From NCBI GenBank assembly GCA_026874595.1, contig CM049308.1:13531001-13595000 (forward strand): DNA of 64,000 nt. The letters run 5' to 3'. The notes under the pieces were generated by a model, which was given only the letters and a program-made list of their open reading frames with translations, did not search any database and was not told the origin of the DNA. Shown here one piece after another: positions 24,350 through 36,520 of the stretch. The position numbers were made by a program, and so were the translations under genes. Each line of letters starts with the position of its first letter. Positions within the stretch are counted from its first letter, which is position 1. Origin of the DNA: Sipunculus nudus (Eukaryota; Annelida; Sipuncula; Golfingiida; Sipunculidae).

Positions 24350-27300
24350 GAGTGGCCAATGATCAGGGTACCCACTGGTCTACTACTTTTTTTAGCTTTA
24401 AACTCCAATGAAATTAAGAGATTAAAAAAAAATCTCTGCATAGTATATTCCCTGCATATACAGACGAGCCTACTTTGTGTCATATCGTTAATAGAAAACC
24501 CATTTATTGTCATATAAATCTGAAATCCCAAACCATTTCCTATATAAACAATGGTAAATCTGACCATTTAATATCATGGAATATTGTCATAATCCCGTTT
24601 ATTGTCATGCTTGGAACCCTCGGCAGTGATACCAGCTCGCAATTAATATCACATCAAATGCCGACACGGTGATTAATGAGGCCAAGCACTTGCAATCTGC
24701 CAGGCGTATCAAACATGTGCGGCAGGTAAGTGCAGTGATGCATGCGGGTCATTCCCCGTCACTAAGCTAATTAGCATCTTAAGATAACAAGGTAATCCAG
24801 ATCATTACGTTCCTTCGTACATTAACAAGGACGATGTTTTTGATCACACATCATACATAATGCATTCCTGGCCTTTGAAAGGCCGCGGTTTACACCTCAG
24901 TAAACGTCGAGATGATATGAAGCACGAGCTCTGAATGTTGCTTACGACTGGAAATCCCCTTTAATGGTCGACGGAAAGCTTGAAATTTTTTGAAGCACTG
25001 GAGGAGATACCCGGTCCAAAACCTCAATCGCGGCGAAACTTCAGAAAGTTGACAAGGGCATGACGATGCCCACTCCCCAAACAGACCTATCATAAAGACG
25101 ATCATGGAAGTTTGAGTCATTAATAAGATATCTGGGAAATAAGGCACAATTGTCGGGGAAAGAACTATCTAGTAAAATAGTTTGCCATCATAAAGTTTAA
25201 CTGTGCCACATATTTCCAGACGTATAACCTCACGACCCAGACGCCACATCTTTTTCTGTTGGCAAGTTGGTTGTCAGTTATTACGGCATGGGACACAAAA
25301 CTTATAGGAAATAAACTGTCAGGTGTGCATAAATGTAATTTGAAATGCCGTTGTACAATAAAAATATTCATAAACGTTCCTGTTTCTTTCTTATTGACGA
25401 TTTATTTAATATCATTGGAGACATTACGCTTTTTCTATGACTCAAAAAGACATAGATGTTGAAGCATGCATGTCACATCCCAGTTATTATCATAATTTAT
25501 GCATGAACCACCGACATGACAATAAGCGGGCTTGACTGTATTTCATTAACTTTCCAAATTCTGAGCTTTCTTGTTTTCAAGCAAATCTTTTAACAGATAA
25601 ATCTGATTGACAGAGCTCACACTCACATCTTCTTTATCTTACCAATACTATGATTCTGTATATGGTTTCAAATTGTTCTTTTTCATACCTTGGTTCCTAA
25701 CTTGATAGTAAACAGACCTTTTGCCATTTTCTCCTTTAACTAAGCTTAATAATTATTCACATTACATTTATATAAAGGCCATACCATTCGTAAAGCAGAA
25801 TACAAAATAACTGCAATTAAATCTGCCACTCTCACTTTGTTATATTCACATATTTAAACCAAATTGATTTCTCAAGCATTTAATTGTCAAATATTTATGC
25901 AGATATCTCAATAACCTTGCTTGGTTTTAAGCTACAGTTTAAGACTGCTTGACTGAACAGAATATTCACCCAAAAACTTTCTTCCACATTGCCAACTTGT
26001 ATGTCTGTGACAACCAGATATTGATAAAGTTTCAGCCCTGGATATCTAATCTCATAACTCTTATGTAAGGGTTTACCATATTCATAATTTGGCCAGGGAT
26101 ACCAGCTAAGTTAATGTCTCTGTGTGAGCAAATTACATCTCTGAAGCACTGGCACTTTTAATAGACACAACATCAATACTGACAACGGTTTCAAAGGCAC
26201 CAATCATGTTTTCATCCTACTCTCGGAGAATATATCACGAAGTCCTGTGTAGGGGATGTGATTGTGCTCGTCAAGAAACTGATGGTTCAATCAGTGCAAA
26301 TTTAGAAGCAGATGTGGTTTCAAAAAAACTTGGTTAATTTGACCTAATTTCTAATAAAAAATATACATCTCTCAACTTAAGTACACTGAGGAAATGTTAT
26401 TACTGTATCCACAGTCCAGTACTACTCTATTGGTGACAGGCTTGGTTTGCATACATCACTGATTTTACTGGTTTTTTTTTAACCTTACCATGTCTTTCAT
26501 AAATGGACATAAATAAAACAGGCTGATTTCAAGCCTGAAATTTGCTTTTATCAAGAACAAATGCTGAATCTATTCAGACTTCAGACATGCGTTCTTTTCA
26601 AATTGAGCCAAGGTCATTACTGGATTTCATGACTATTTTATCATTATCCTAACCACAGTCATGAACACTACTGACACCAAATGGAACATTACCAAATTGT
26701 GCTGTTACAATACATTGTCTCACCATACGGTACATATCACATTATCAGGATACTTCCGAGAAGTTTTCTCACAACAATATGCAATACAACACATTTCACA
26801 ACCAGTGCTCGGACCAATGATCATTTATTTATAATTGATGATCAGTCAGCTAATGCAGACAGTTCGATGATCGATCTTGCATTGCCAATTTGCCAAAATC
26901 ATTTACAGGTTTTTCACAAAGGTTAGGCATTATAATGAAGGATAGTACACTTTAATAAAATTTATGCAAAAAAAACTTTGGAATGATATGTGTTTCTATA
27001 CAACTACGTTTATCATATAATGAACATGTAAGCTCTAGATTTATTAAATATATTAGCATATATTAGGCATATAAATATATATATCAATTTAGATGATATA
27101 CAGATCTGTATTTGATAAGAAATTTCAAACTCCTATAGGCCAACCAATTTTTACTGATGAATGGTTATGAAATTACAACTGATTCAGAACACTTATCAAA
27201 GCGACTAATAACTGAACATCGTTTGCTGATATGCTGCCGATGATCGGTAATTATCAAGGAAGCCACTCCCAACACCAAAAGGAACATTATTATTTATGTT

Positions 27301-30086
27301 CAAAGTAGATGTTTCAAACCTTTTTGATTCCCAGTTAACCAAACTTCCCTGTATAAAATGTACCGGTATTTAATTATAAATAACGATGTTTAGGACCATA
27401 AAGGTCCTCAGCTAGGGCTTGTTATCACCAGTGCCCCAAAATGGCAGCCTTGTGGCCATACTGGAAGTAAGATTAGTCTGACATTAATACCTTAAGCACT
27501 AATAATCTAAAACCTACAAGGGGCAAATCTTTGGAGTAATCACAGCAATATCTCAAAGGTTACCGAGTTAATGCATTTGAAAGGATACTGAATATTTGCC
27601 TAGCAGTCATATGGGATTTAACAGGAATCTGAAATTTGGGAACGACTATAGTATTACTCATGCACTGTCTTGACAAGGTATGTGTGTTTACAGATGAACA
27701 TTATGATCATTAGAATTCATGTAATGAAGAAGTAAGAGGCAGATAAAAAATAAGTGGCAAAATCAAAACCCAAGCAGCTGGGTATGAAAAAGTTTTCTGT
27801 TCACACAGGTGTCATTTCTCAGAGAGTGGTGCGAGTTATTCTTAAGTCGTACACATCTCCAGGGTGTCAATCTTGCCAATTTTTTGCAAAAGAAAATCAC
27901 TGATTGTGCTCTTGTGGTCATACTGGATATTAGGCAGGTTGGTAATTTGATAGGCTTGGAGCCCTCATTGGCGTTGATCACCCCTGTGAATTAGAGAAAC
28001 ATAAAAAATAGTCTCTTTGAGATAATGTGCTCAAAAGAAAATTAGTGACTGTTCTCTGGTGGCTAAATTGGACTATGGGGAGGTTGTAATTTGAGTTGAG
28101 TGACAAAAAGCTGTTCTAGCTTAACCTTACAACCTTGTCCGTGAGTCAGTACAGCTACAGGTATTTCCAGGACAAGGCTCTTCTTCTACTACTAATGTCA
28201 AAACTCCATAATCTTACCCTCCTAACCAAAGAGGAGAAAAGGAGTCCTGAATTTGTTTTTTTGTGCAATTTTGGTCTACAAGAAGGTCAATCATTTATAT
28301 GCATTATATCAAATTAGTGTCTAAATATTACTCTGATATATATAAGGAATTCTTGAATTAGGTAACTTATTTTTAAAATAATGTTACATCTGAGTTTACC
28401 TTTAGTCTCATTACTTGATTGTCAAAAAGGCAAGAATGCACTATTGACAGCTGGTAGTGGTACTGCAATGACTACTTGAGCACTAATAGTCGGATAACAT
28501 CAAAGGACAGAACTGCAGGGTTTTCTTATTGTTTTACCTCTTTCCCTGGCAAAGTTGTGTATTTAACAATTTTATATCTAGACTTATCTTATTTGATTGT
28601 TTTGAAAATAATAAATGAACACTGTATTTCCTTTGTCCAGACACATATCTATATGGACACACACACAGATCTATATGATTGGAACTGAAACATGTATGGA
28701 GTATTTCCACCTGTGCAGACACTGAAATATGCAGACAAGAGATGCCAGATTTAGAAATTTCAGAACTCTGCTGTACAGTTTCACTATCTAGCTGCTCTAG
28801 ATTCATGAACTTTTTCAGGAAAGCCTTTGGGCATGTACCTCGGGACTACAGCTCTCAAGAATATAAAATTACTAAACATTAACATTTTATCATGATATAA
28901 TTATTACATAAAAATCAAATGCCCTGGCTTTATTCCATATAACCATATAGTCATACTAAGTATATACATGTATAGCTATTCAAGGCAGGTAACAAAAAAG
29001 TGCATCATTATTTGGTTTGCATATATATGCATTATATAAATGAAAACTGATATCATATAATGAAATACTGCCTAAAAGGACACACATATATACTAATTTT
29101 ATCTATGAATACATCCATTCAAACATGGATACTGTGCAACTTTACTGTATGAGTATAACATAATGACCACTTTACAAAAACATTTAGGTGGTAGGTGTAA
29201 TCACTTTTAGAAATCTGTATCCAGACCATTATAGATGGGAATGCAGCTTAGGTACTTATCGAAAACATTAACAGTCACTTTTGCAAGCCCAATCAAAGTT
29301 TTGGTTGTGAGGAGAAATGTTAGGCATTGGTTTGGTATTCAATAATCAACACTTATAGGCTTAGGAAAGAGTCTGCCAATTTTTTTCCCCAGAGGGACAC
29401 AGGCTGTGTAGAACTTTATTTTCAATAAAACTTAGGCCATAATATCCCACAAAATAAGAAAGTTTCATAGATCAGTTCAGTATTTTTTGCAACGTTGTAC
29501 CAACAAACATGGGTGAAAACAAAAACTCCTTACTTAGCAGGGGTAATAATTCAGATGTTTACAGTAGAGATCTAACAAAGATCTGTTTAAAACTGGCAAA
29601 AGTTGGTGTGGTTTTGTCATGACAACTTCAGTATTTACATTAGCTGCAAGATGAATATTCAAGGATATAATTTATATACAGTATATCATTAAAAAATTAA
29701 AGTATTCAACATACGTAGGATAGCCACTAATGGTCAATGGTGACAGCTCTTGTTGGCCTGCGTGCAGTGCGCAGGTCTTTGTAGCTTGATGAATGACTAC
29801 AGAGAGCTCGGCCGATGAAACGTTTGGGGTTGGGCGTGTGGGTCCGACCGCTCGCTTAACCGGCCTTTCACAGGCAAAAACCGGTGAACCAATGCTAAAC
29901 TCTTCTTCTAAAGCTTCATGAAACAGTTATGTACCCAAAACGACCATTAAATTAACCTAAACGGCCCATATATGGGCCAAATACAACCTTCCTCTTCTAG
30001 ATAAAGTAAACCGACCCCGTTCCAGTTCCCAACAAGTCGCCTGGGTGGCAGGACCATTTCGGAACTTGTCCCGTTGAAATACTCAC

Positions 30087-30136
30087 CCGTAAAACCCGCA
30101 TGGGCATCTCGGTGGCTGACTATTCGAGTCTGCCAT
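30087..30136 (-). CDS. ZFAND3: ZFAND3 homologue, coding exon 1 (start codon and first zinc-finger cysteines)
   Basis: Read on the minus strand this exon starts at ATG (30136-30134) and encodes M-A-D-S-N-S-Q-P-P-R-C-P-C-G-F-Y-G, ending after two bases of the Gly codon at a consensus donor (GTGAGT, plus-strand ACTCAC at 30081-30086). The PPRCPCGF(Y/W)G block is the start of the A20-type finger of the ZFAND3 family. The start is supported by an in-frame TGA 28 codons upstream with no intervening in-frame ATG. Cys11 and Cys13 are the first two zinc ligands; the other two are in exon 2. ZFAND3 is a small protein with an N-terminal A20-like and a C-terminal AN1-like finger; mammalian work places it in the nucleus as a transcription co-regulator. 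The four exons found here give about 155 residues. The first intron is about 7.4 kb, and long introns are also usual for vertebrate ZFAND3. The exon is too short to be found as an open frame. Confidence 0.88.
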
Positions 30137-30420
30137 ATTGTAGAAAGTCTTTATAACCTTTGCTGTAGTTAGAATGCACTCAGTTTCAGCATAATTTCCT
30201 AAAAATCCAGTGATCAAGTGTCATTCCCCATTCTTGTAAATCCCCGTGCACTGACATGACATCGTCTGGGACCGAGGCTACATTGTTTCGGTCAAGGTCA
30301 GAGGTCAAACAGCTGGAGGTCAGCTGTCATCGAAACAGAACCACAACAAAGGCACGTGGGTGCAAGGCCGGTTGTAAACAAACAGGTAAGGCACTTGTAT
30401 AATACCTTTATTTGCTAAAG
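30137..30420 (-). promoter_or_regulatory. ZFAND3 5' UTR and proximal promoter with a DR1 nuclear-receptor element
   Basis: Sequence immediately upstream of the ZFAND3 start codon. Plus-strand bases 30295-30307 read AGGTCAGAGGTCA, two perfect AGGTCA half-sites with a one-base spacer (DR1, the element of RXR heterodimers, HNF4 and COUP-TF). A third half-site is at 30317-30322. The flank from 29.75 to 30.35 kb is richer in GC and CpG than the surrounding DNA. No TATA box was seen. The transcription start is not fixed by the sequence. Confidence 0.4.
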
Positions 30421-30631
30421 GGATTAGGCTTTCACTCTTCAGTCCTATATTATGTAACTCTGGTACTATGTTAGGTAACATCGATTCTCTCTGTTTATCC
30501 ATAGTGTACACATTTGACCCATAGTGCTTTGCAAATATGGTATGGTTGACCCGGTTACTAAAGCGTTGAACGTAACTGGCACGCTGTATAGAATAGCATA
30601 AATTAAGTTGCTAAAAGTACATGATTAAAGG

Positions 30632-31893
30632 CAGGGTTGGCAGTTTTATCTGCAGTCGGTTTAATCCACTGGATAAATCCGGATTAATCCGGATCGGATA
30701 AAACAAGTTTTATCCAGTTTTATCCGAAGTTTTGGTGTATACTGTCTGTGAAGTAGACATTTTATATTAAGTTTAGCTTTCCACTGTAAAAAATACAGTT
30801 CTTATGAGGAACATTTATGTATAGTTTACTGAATTATTATATAACTATATTTATACATAAAACTCATTGTATCTGTCACAGATAATCATACCATGATATT
30901 AATAATAATTTTAAAAACTTTAAATTATTTCTCTTCTTCAGCGAGGTAAGTTCGAGTATGACTTATTAATACATGATCACCTATTTTGTACATTACACTA
31001 TAAAAAAGCTAAACAACTGCAGTTCACACGTTAAGTTAAACTCCACAATCAGTGGTACTTTAGAATATCATTTATTCACAGATAAGCATCTATTCTTATA
31101 TCTGAGAGAGATGTACATAATCCAGTCATTTATTGTATAAATGACTTAAAATATACAGTGACATCAGTCACTATGTCAATAATTTTGTGGGGAAGACCTT
31201 TCAAGAAGCAAAGGATAAAATACTTGAAAAGCTATCTTGCCCAAGTTGGTTTCTCTGAATGTCAGGTAGTAGTGTGATTCCTAGACCACTGGAAAGGCAT
31301 GTTTATACAAGCAGCAACAGTGGGCTACCATTTGACAACCATCCAGTCATGACAGCCTGAGACTGAGAGGAGATACTTCCATTGGATCAAAGTCATTCAG
31401 GCATCCTCCTCCACAGAGTCTCTATAATTAGTTGTTGACAACTGGGCTACAAATGTCACCCTATAAGCCTGCCCTGTGACTATGAGTAAATATTTGAGGA
31501 TAATGCTATAAAGATGATACATCCTATTGAGAAATTGACTACCAGCCAGAAAAGTAACAAGGAAGACAAAGGGACAGCTCCTCAATCTGGTGTGTTGAGC
31601 ATAAGCTAATAGTGGATGCTGACAACAGTGAAACATGAACCTGGAGAAAATTGCCAATTGGATATAAAACTTATATATTGTTAATATTTTAATAAACCTT
31701 TTAAACTTATTTAACCAGATTATCATTTTTGTTAATTTAATTAAATATACAAAGTGATTCTTAGTTTCATCCATGCAGTTTAATCCTGTATAATCCGCAT
31801 AAACTGGATTAAACCGGATAAAAACCGGATAAAACCCAGTTTTATCCATTGTCCTGGATTAAACAAGTTTTATCCGGATAAAACCCAACCCTG
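30632..31893. mobile_element. hAT-like DNA transposon, 1262 bp, non-autonomous or decayed
   Basis: Left end CAGGGTTGGCAGTTTTATC and right end GGATAAAACCCAACCCTG are inverted repeats. Both ends are flanked by the perfect 8-bp duplication ATTAAAGG (30624-30631 and 31894-31901), the hallmark of hAT insertion. About 100 bases inside each end are many short GGATAAA/GGATTAA/TTATCC motifs, as in subterminal transposase-binding arrays. The interior has a 150-codon minus-strand frame (31397-31849) with no transposase motif I can recognise, so I do not call a transposase. Confidence 0.9.
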
Positions 31894-32064
31894 ATTAAAG
31901 GATATGGGGGCAACATGGCCCAAACATGTTAGTGTGCGTCCTGACTCGCAAACATTAATTACGTGAGAGACCCATAATATTGTCAGCTGATCCTAAATTC
32001 TACGCAATTAAAATATGATATCACGTTATTTATTAGTAGAGGTGCATTTTACTCGGCTGAACAG

Positions 32065-32765
32065 CAACGGAACCCACATTTTCGTTTAAAAAAATGTTGG
32101 TTCAATGCCTAATAGCCTTCTATTATACCTTAATAAAATAATATATTAATAATTTATCATTCCAATGTTATATGGGATAAATAAGTGTACTTTCTTGACT
32201 TATTATTCTTGACGTGATATGTGTACGCGACGTCATTGACAAATATACCAAATGTGGGTTCATTATAAACATACATAGATCAGCAAGAACATGAAGTGAA
32301 CCCACATTTTCTCACAAAAAAAGTGGTTTAACGCCTGAAAGAGGCCTCTTCTATATACTAATATAAATAATATATAATAGTATTTTATAAGTAAGAAACA
32401 TGCAGTAAAAAATACCAGAAGTGTGTTAACTTTACACAAAATGAATGCGGGTTCGTAGGCAGAAATATAGAAATCGTAAAAATAAAAATGTGGGTTCACA
32501 AGTTGAAAATCTATTACACATTGAACCCACATTTTTCTGCATAAAAATGTTGGCCCGCTTGTTGTTTTTGCCCCCTTAAGTTCAGCCCCGTATGATACCA
32601 TGTTATTTTTTAAGATAACAAAGAGTTCTGTGTCCTTAACTCTGACGTGATATGCATAACAAAACGAGGGAAAATAAATAAATATCGAAGAAGAAACAAT
32701 TATTTAGGTAAAAATTATGCTATATCATAGTTGATCAAAGTGTGTTTATGGTGAACCCACATATG
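32065..32765. repeat. Cluster of GAACCCACATTTT motifs in both orientations
   Basis: GAACCCACAT is at about 32070, 32299, 32524 and 32754. Its inverse (ATG(T/C)GGGTTC) is at about 32252, 32447 and 32488. The arrangement suggests several short inverted-repeat elements or one scrambled palindromic element. The 112-codon minus frame across it (32263-32601) is not convincing as a gene. Confidence 0.6.
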
Positions 32766-33566
32766 ATTTTCTTGTCAGTGACTCCGCGTTAACACAACAC
32801 ATGAAAAATAACATAAGAAGTGACCCTCATTTTTATATAGCTTTTATGGATAATGAAATACTGTTTTTTATATTATTTATATCATGGTATATTAGAAACC
32901 AATTGGGCACCGAAACCTCATGTTTGGTGAGCTCTAGATTCCCGTATAAACCTGTACCAAATTGTGTAAAAACTGTCAGCCTAGGTATTTTTTTTTATTT
33001 CCGAAAAATCATAATAAAAGAGTTAGATATAAAAGACCAGATATAGAGGCGTAAATTAAACAGTTTAAACTACTGTATAGATCAATCTCCTCAGCTTGGC
33101 ATTCTTTATGTGTCGCCTTTTTCCAAGGAGTCTTTATATAAAAACACTACGCTGAACGATAACAAGGGAATTTATTTAATTTTGAGAAAACGACTCGGAA
33201 CTGTGTATAGTAAATGTCAGTTGTATCATTTACGTTGCATACATTACCCAATGCTTTTTGCAATTGCTCTTTTTTTCACAGACTGATCACAGATAACTAA
33301 ATAAAAATGTGTTTTCTTAAAAAAAAGTGTTTTCATTTCGCCTCGAAGGTTTCCTCATATATATTTAAAGGATACAAATATAAATATGATTTCATCTATA
33401 ATCCTAAATTGCAGTTACCCACCTTCTTTGAGAAATACTTTTATATTTTTTTTGCATATCTATCAACACTCTATCAAATATGTATGGACATATAACGTAA
33501 TTAATTTATCCTAAATGTGTAATAGGACATCCTTGTCTGTTTTTCTGAATAAACTGCATTGAAGTT

Positions 33567-33828
33567 TCTATAAAGAACCCTACACATGGATTCCACTAGG
33601 AACCTTTTTGGTTTCCCACTCAGTCCATCGTGAAGAACCTTAGAGGGTTCTTCTCAGAACCTCTGAAGAGGTTCTTTATGGAACCTTAAAGGTTCTAGCT
33701 CGAACCTTCGGGAGGTTCCAAAATGAACCAAGCTTGAAGGTTCTAGCTGGAACCTTATAGGTTCCCCACTCAGTCCACTCTGAAGAACTCTTTTGGGTTC
33801 TAGTTGGAACCCTTTTTTCTTAGAGTGT
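33567..33828. mobile_element. Palindromic GGTTC/GAACC repeat element (MITE-like)
   Basis: Dense alternation of GGTTCT, GAACCTT, AAGGTTC and GGAACC, two copies of TTCCCACTCAGTCCA / TCCCCACTCAGTCCA and a right terminus CTTTTTTCTTAGAGTG. Elements ending in CTTAGAGTG with internal self-complementary GGTTCC repeats are common in animal genomes. The left terminus has decayed. Confidence 0.7.
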
Positions 33829-33896
33829 ATGTGACATTATTTCTTTAACTGTGATTGTTGGTGAAGCCAAGAAGTAAGGAAACAGGTGTGTATGTG

Positions 33897-33899
33897 TGT

Positions 33900-33930
<31 letters not shown>

Positions 33931-33952
33931 GGCCGGGGGGGGGGGGGGGGGT
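33897..33952. repeat. (GT)n followed by poly(G)
   Basis: GTGTGTGT tract directly followed by about 17 G. Confidence 0.95.
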
Positions 33953-34136
33953 GGTACCTGTACCGCAGTATTACCTCAGAACTTTAGACAGTGGAATTAA
34001 GAGCAGGAACCATATTGGGTCTGTGTGAAATTTTCTCACTGTTTCTTGAATTTAAATTTTACTCGCCAATAGAGATTCGCTCCAAATCCCAAACAACTGT
34101 TAAATTTCCATGATATGTACATTCGTGTTTAAATGT

Positions 34137-34139
<3 letters not shown>

Positions 34140-34200
<61 letters not shown>
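34140..34200. repeat. (TA)n microsatellite
   Basis: About 30 TA units. Other (TA)n tracts lie at 36524-36551, 51923-51955 and 52870-52918. Confidence 0.97.
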
Positions 34201-34201
<1 letters not shown>

Positions 34202-36169
34202 TGATCAGTACCTTTTAGTATATTTTAATTCATTGTGTATATTCATATTCCTTGATCTTGGATGGCTTTATCTCTTTCACAATAAAAAATTGGCACGACC
34301 TATAACTGTGTAAGCGTGGCGTTAACACGTGCATCTGTTCTGGGTGAAAATCACATATATCCCAGGAGCTTATTATGTATTGGCTTGAAATTTTGCACGT
34401 CCATACGTCCATACATCTTGAACAGGTAGCGCAACCTATAATCGTATTTTTTTTTGCGCAGAGTATACCAATACACATATTTCAGGAGTGGTCTGACATG
34501 TCGGCCTGAACTTGTGCATGTCTATATATTTTGGGGAGCCTTTAATACCTCGTACACAAGACGCGATCCCACGAACAATAATTTTTTTTTTGCGTAGCGT
34601 CCATCTATATGCGTTTATTTATTTTGAGTGAAAATGACATATGTCACTCTAATTTATTTTGGTTTCCATTAACCACTGAACATGATTTGTTGCGCCATGT
34701 CGCTGAATGTGGACAGAAAGGGTCACAAGGCAGGACATATCTGAAAAGCGGTATTAGTATACATTCTATTTGTTTCCTTGAAATGTCTGTCAAACTGGCA
34801 GCTAGAGGCAGCAGAGAATTTTATTCATGTTGTTTTCACGCCCAGGGGCATATAATGTGGCATGTTGTGCAAATTATAAAAGGCCTTTCTTAACTGGGAG
34901 TCAATTTATTCTCCGGACTCTGGTTTATTTTATACGTTTAATCACATTATAATATATTGATCATCGGGGGTATCTTGAAATACGGTTGTCGTTCTTTACA
35001 ATTGTACTACATGCAATTACTTACCACCGTTGTCTGGTGTTCATGCTTTGAACTATTCATTGTCTATGTTTGCATTTATATTCAACTGAAGCTCGAATCA
35101 TATTTCTGTGTATCATATTGTATATATTGTCATGCATTTTACAATTCGTTAATATGTAAATGAAGTTACACACCAAAAAAATTATAAATAAATTGACCGT
35201 ATACCTAGGAGAACATTGTTTCACTAATGAACACCAGGTGACACTGAAACGCAAATGTGGTACTGCAGTAAATAAATGTAATATTGAAATATTTTAAAAT
35301 AACTGATAGATAACCGGAAATACTTACCAAAATGTGATTGTTTGGTTGCAAAATTGTCGAAATGTATGCAGAACAGAACATCGAATTTCAGAAAACGGAA
35401 TAGCACCATGTAAAAATCTAACCAGATTTTTTTTATTTGACAAAATTTCTGATAAAGAAAACAGATAAAAATTTAATATTACGTTCTCTCTTCAAACATA
35501 AAATAATTCGGTAGAGGATCTAGATACATACACACAAATCCGATTAAAAAGTATTAAAACAAAACTGCACTATATATTAAAAATAAAAACAAGAAAAATG
35601 TGACCATTTGTGTTTAGAAAAACAAAAACAAAAAATAATGGCATGCTTCGATAATTAATTAGGAGTATCAGCCTTAATTTGCAAGTTTAAACCTTTTTCT
35701 TCCTCTAATATAGGCTGCTGCTTGATATACATGACGATATGAGAGAATGACTATAACAATGTTTCCCATCATAGACGGCAATGTGGATAAATCACAGGTA
35801 TCTCATATGACGAAAATTGGAAATTAGTAAAAACAAGGAAGATCTTTGGTAGATTAGGGTATGATTTGGGGGCTGTTGCCAAATTGATATAATTAAACCC
35901 GGAGAAGGAAGTTTATTTTTGTTGAACATAAGCGTGTAAGGATGTAAACACATAAAAGTTACACAGATAAGTCACACCGTCTGTGAATAATTCAACGAAC
36001 TAATCTAGAAAATCTTACTCAGCTTGCTCTTTTAAATTCAGTAAGGTTCTAACACATCTTCTCGGGGCGACATAAATGTCAGGCTGTCAGAATGTCGTTA
36101 ACGAAACCATGTCTGAGTATATGCAAATGTGTATAGTGCAGGCGTGTAGTTATAAAGGGGCTACTCCTG

Positions 36170-36520
36170 TATCTGACGTCTGTTAACTCAAGATGATCCC
36201 TTGAACCTTTTGTAAAAGTATGACCGAAAACCCCTACCCCATCGCACACCAGGGTCCATTTTTTCCATCTGTTTATAACGTGGGGACCCACCAAAACCAT
36301 TCGGAACACCTCGGCCGATTCCGTTGGCTTCTAGCCTCGGATGTTTCTATGGCCCAATGTTACACCACCAATTTTGGAACAGTTCCAGCTAGAAGCCAAC
36401 GGATTCGGCCGACGTGTTCCGAATGCCAACAAAATAATCCAAACACATTCAACAAGGACATCTATCGGCAAGTCACACGAACCAGAGTTTTGCAAAGGGC
36501 GTTTTGGAGCTAGTGACCTT
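36170..36520 (+). repeat. Dispersed repeat family R1, copy C (3' truncated, carrying a nested MITE)
   Basis: Begins like copies B and D (GATCCCTTGAACCTTTTGTA), continues to TTATAACGTGGGGACCC, is interrupted by the palindromic insert at 36298-36425, then resumes with ATCCAAACACATTCAACAAG and CAGAGTTTTGCAAAGGGCGT. It breaks off at CCTTTCAAATATATAT, replaced by a (TA)n tract. Confidence 0.8.
36298..36425. mobile_element. 128-bp palindromic MITE nested in R1 copy C
   Basis: Terminal inverted repeats of about 38 bases (CATTCGGAACACCTCGGCCG... against the inverse of ...CGGCCGACGTGTTCCGAATG) with two mismatches. The flanks CCACCAAAA (36288-36296) and CCAACAAAA (36426-36434) look like a 9-bp target duplication with one mismatch. 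Copy D of R1 shows the uninterrupted site. A 9-bp duplication suggests a Mutator-like origin. Confidence 0.8.

Larger units (their letters stand above)
22734..30086 (-). other. ZFAND3 intron 1
   Basis: Intron between phase-matched exons 1 and 2, with GTGAGT...TTTCAG ends. It holds a cluster of TCACATGAT sites (22970-24317), a DR1 element (24337-24349) and an apparently non-repetitive CpG-bearing block (about 24560-24900) that could be regulatory. The rest is ordinary AT-rich sequence. Open frames here (for example 24890-25147 minus and 26681-26926 plus) have no recognisable motifs. Confidence 0.75.
30420..36170. other. Intergenic, transposon-rich region
   Basis: Apart from the hAT-like element, the GAACCCACAT cluster, the GGTTC palindrome and microsatellites listed separately, this stretch is AT-rich and shows no exon I can support. 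Open frames (for example 32801-33046, 34609-34893) lack motifs. Confidence 0.5.

Noticed and set aside
31397-31849. 150-codon minus-strand frame inside the hAT-like element
   Set aside because: No hAT transposase motif recognised; kept only as part of the element.
32263-32601. 112-codon minus-strand frame
   Set aside because: Phe/Tyr/Leu-rich AT-driven frame lying across the GAACCCACAT repeat cluster.
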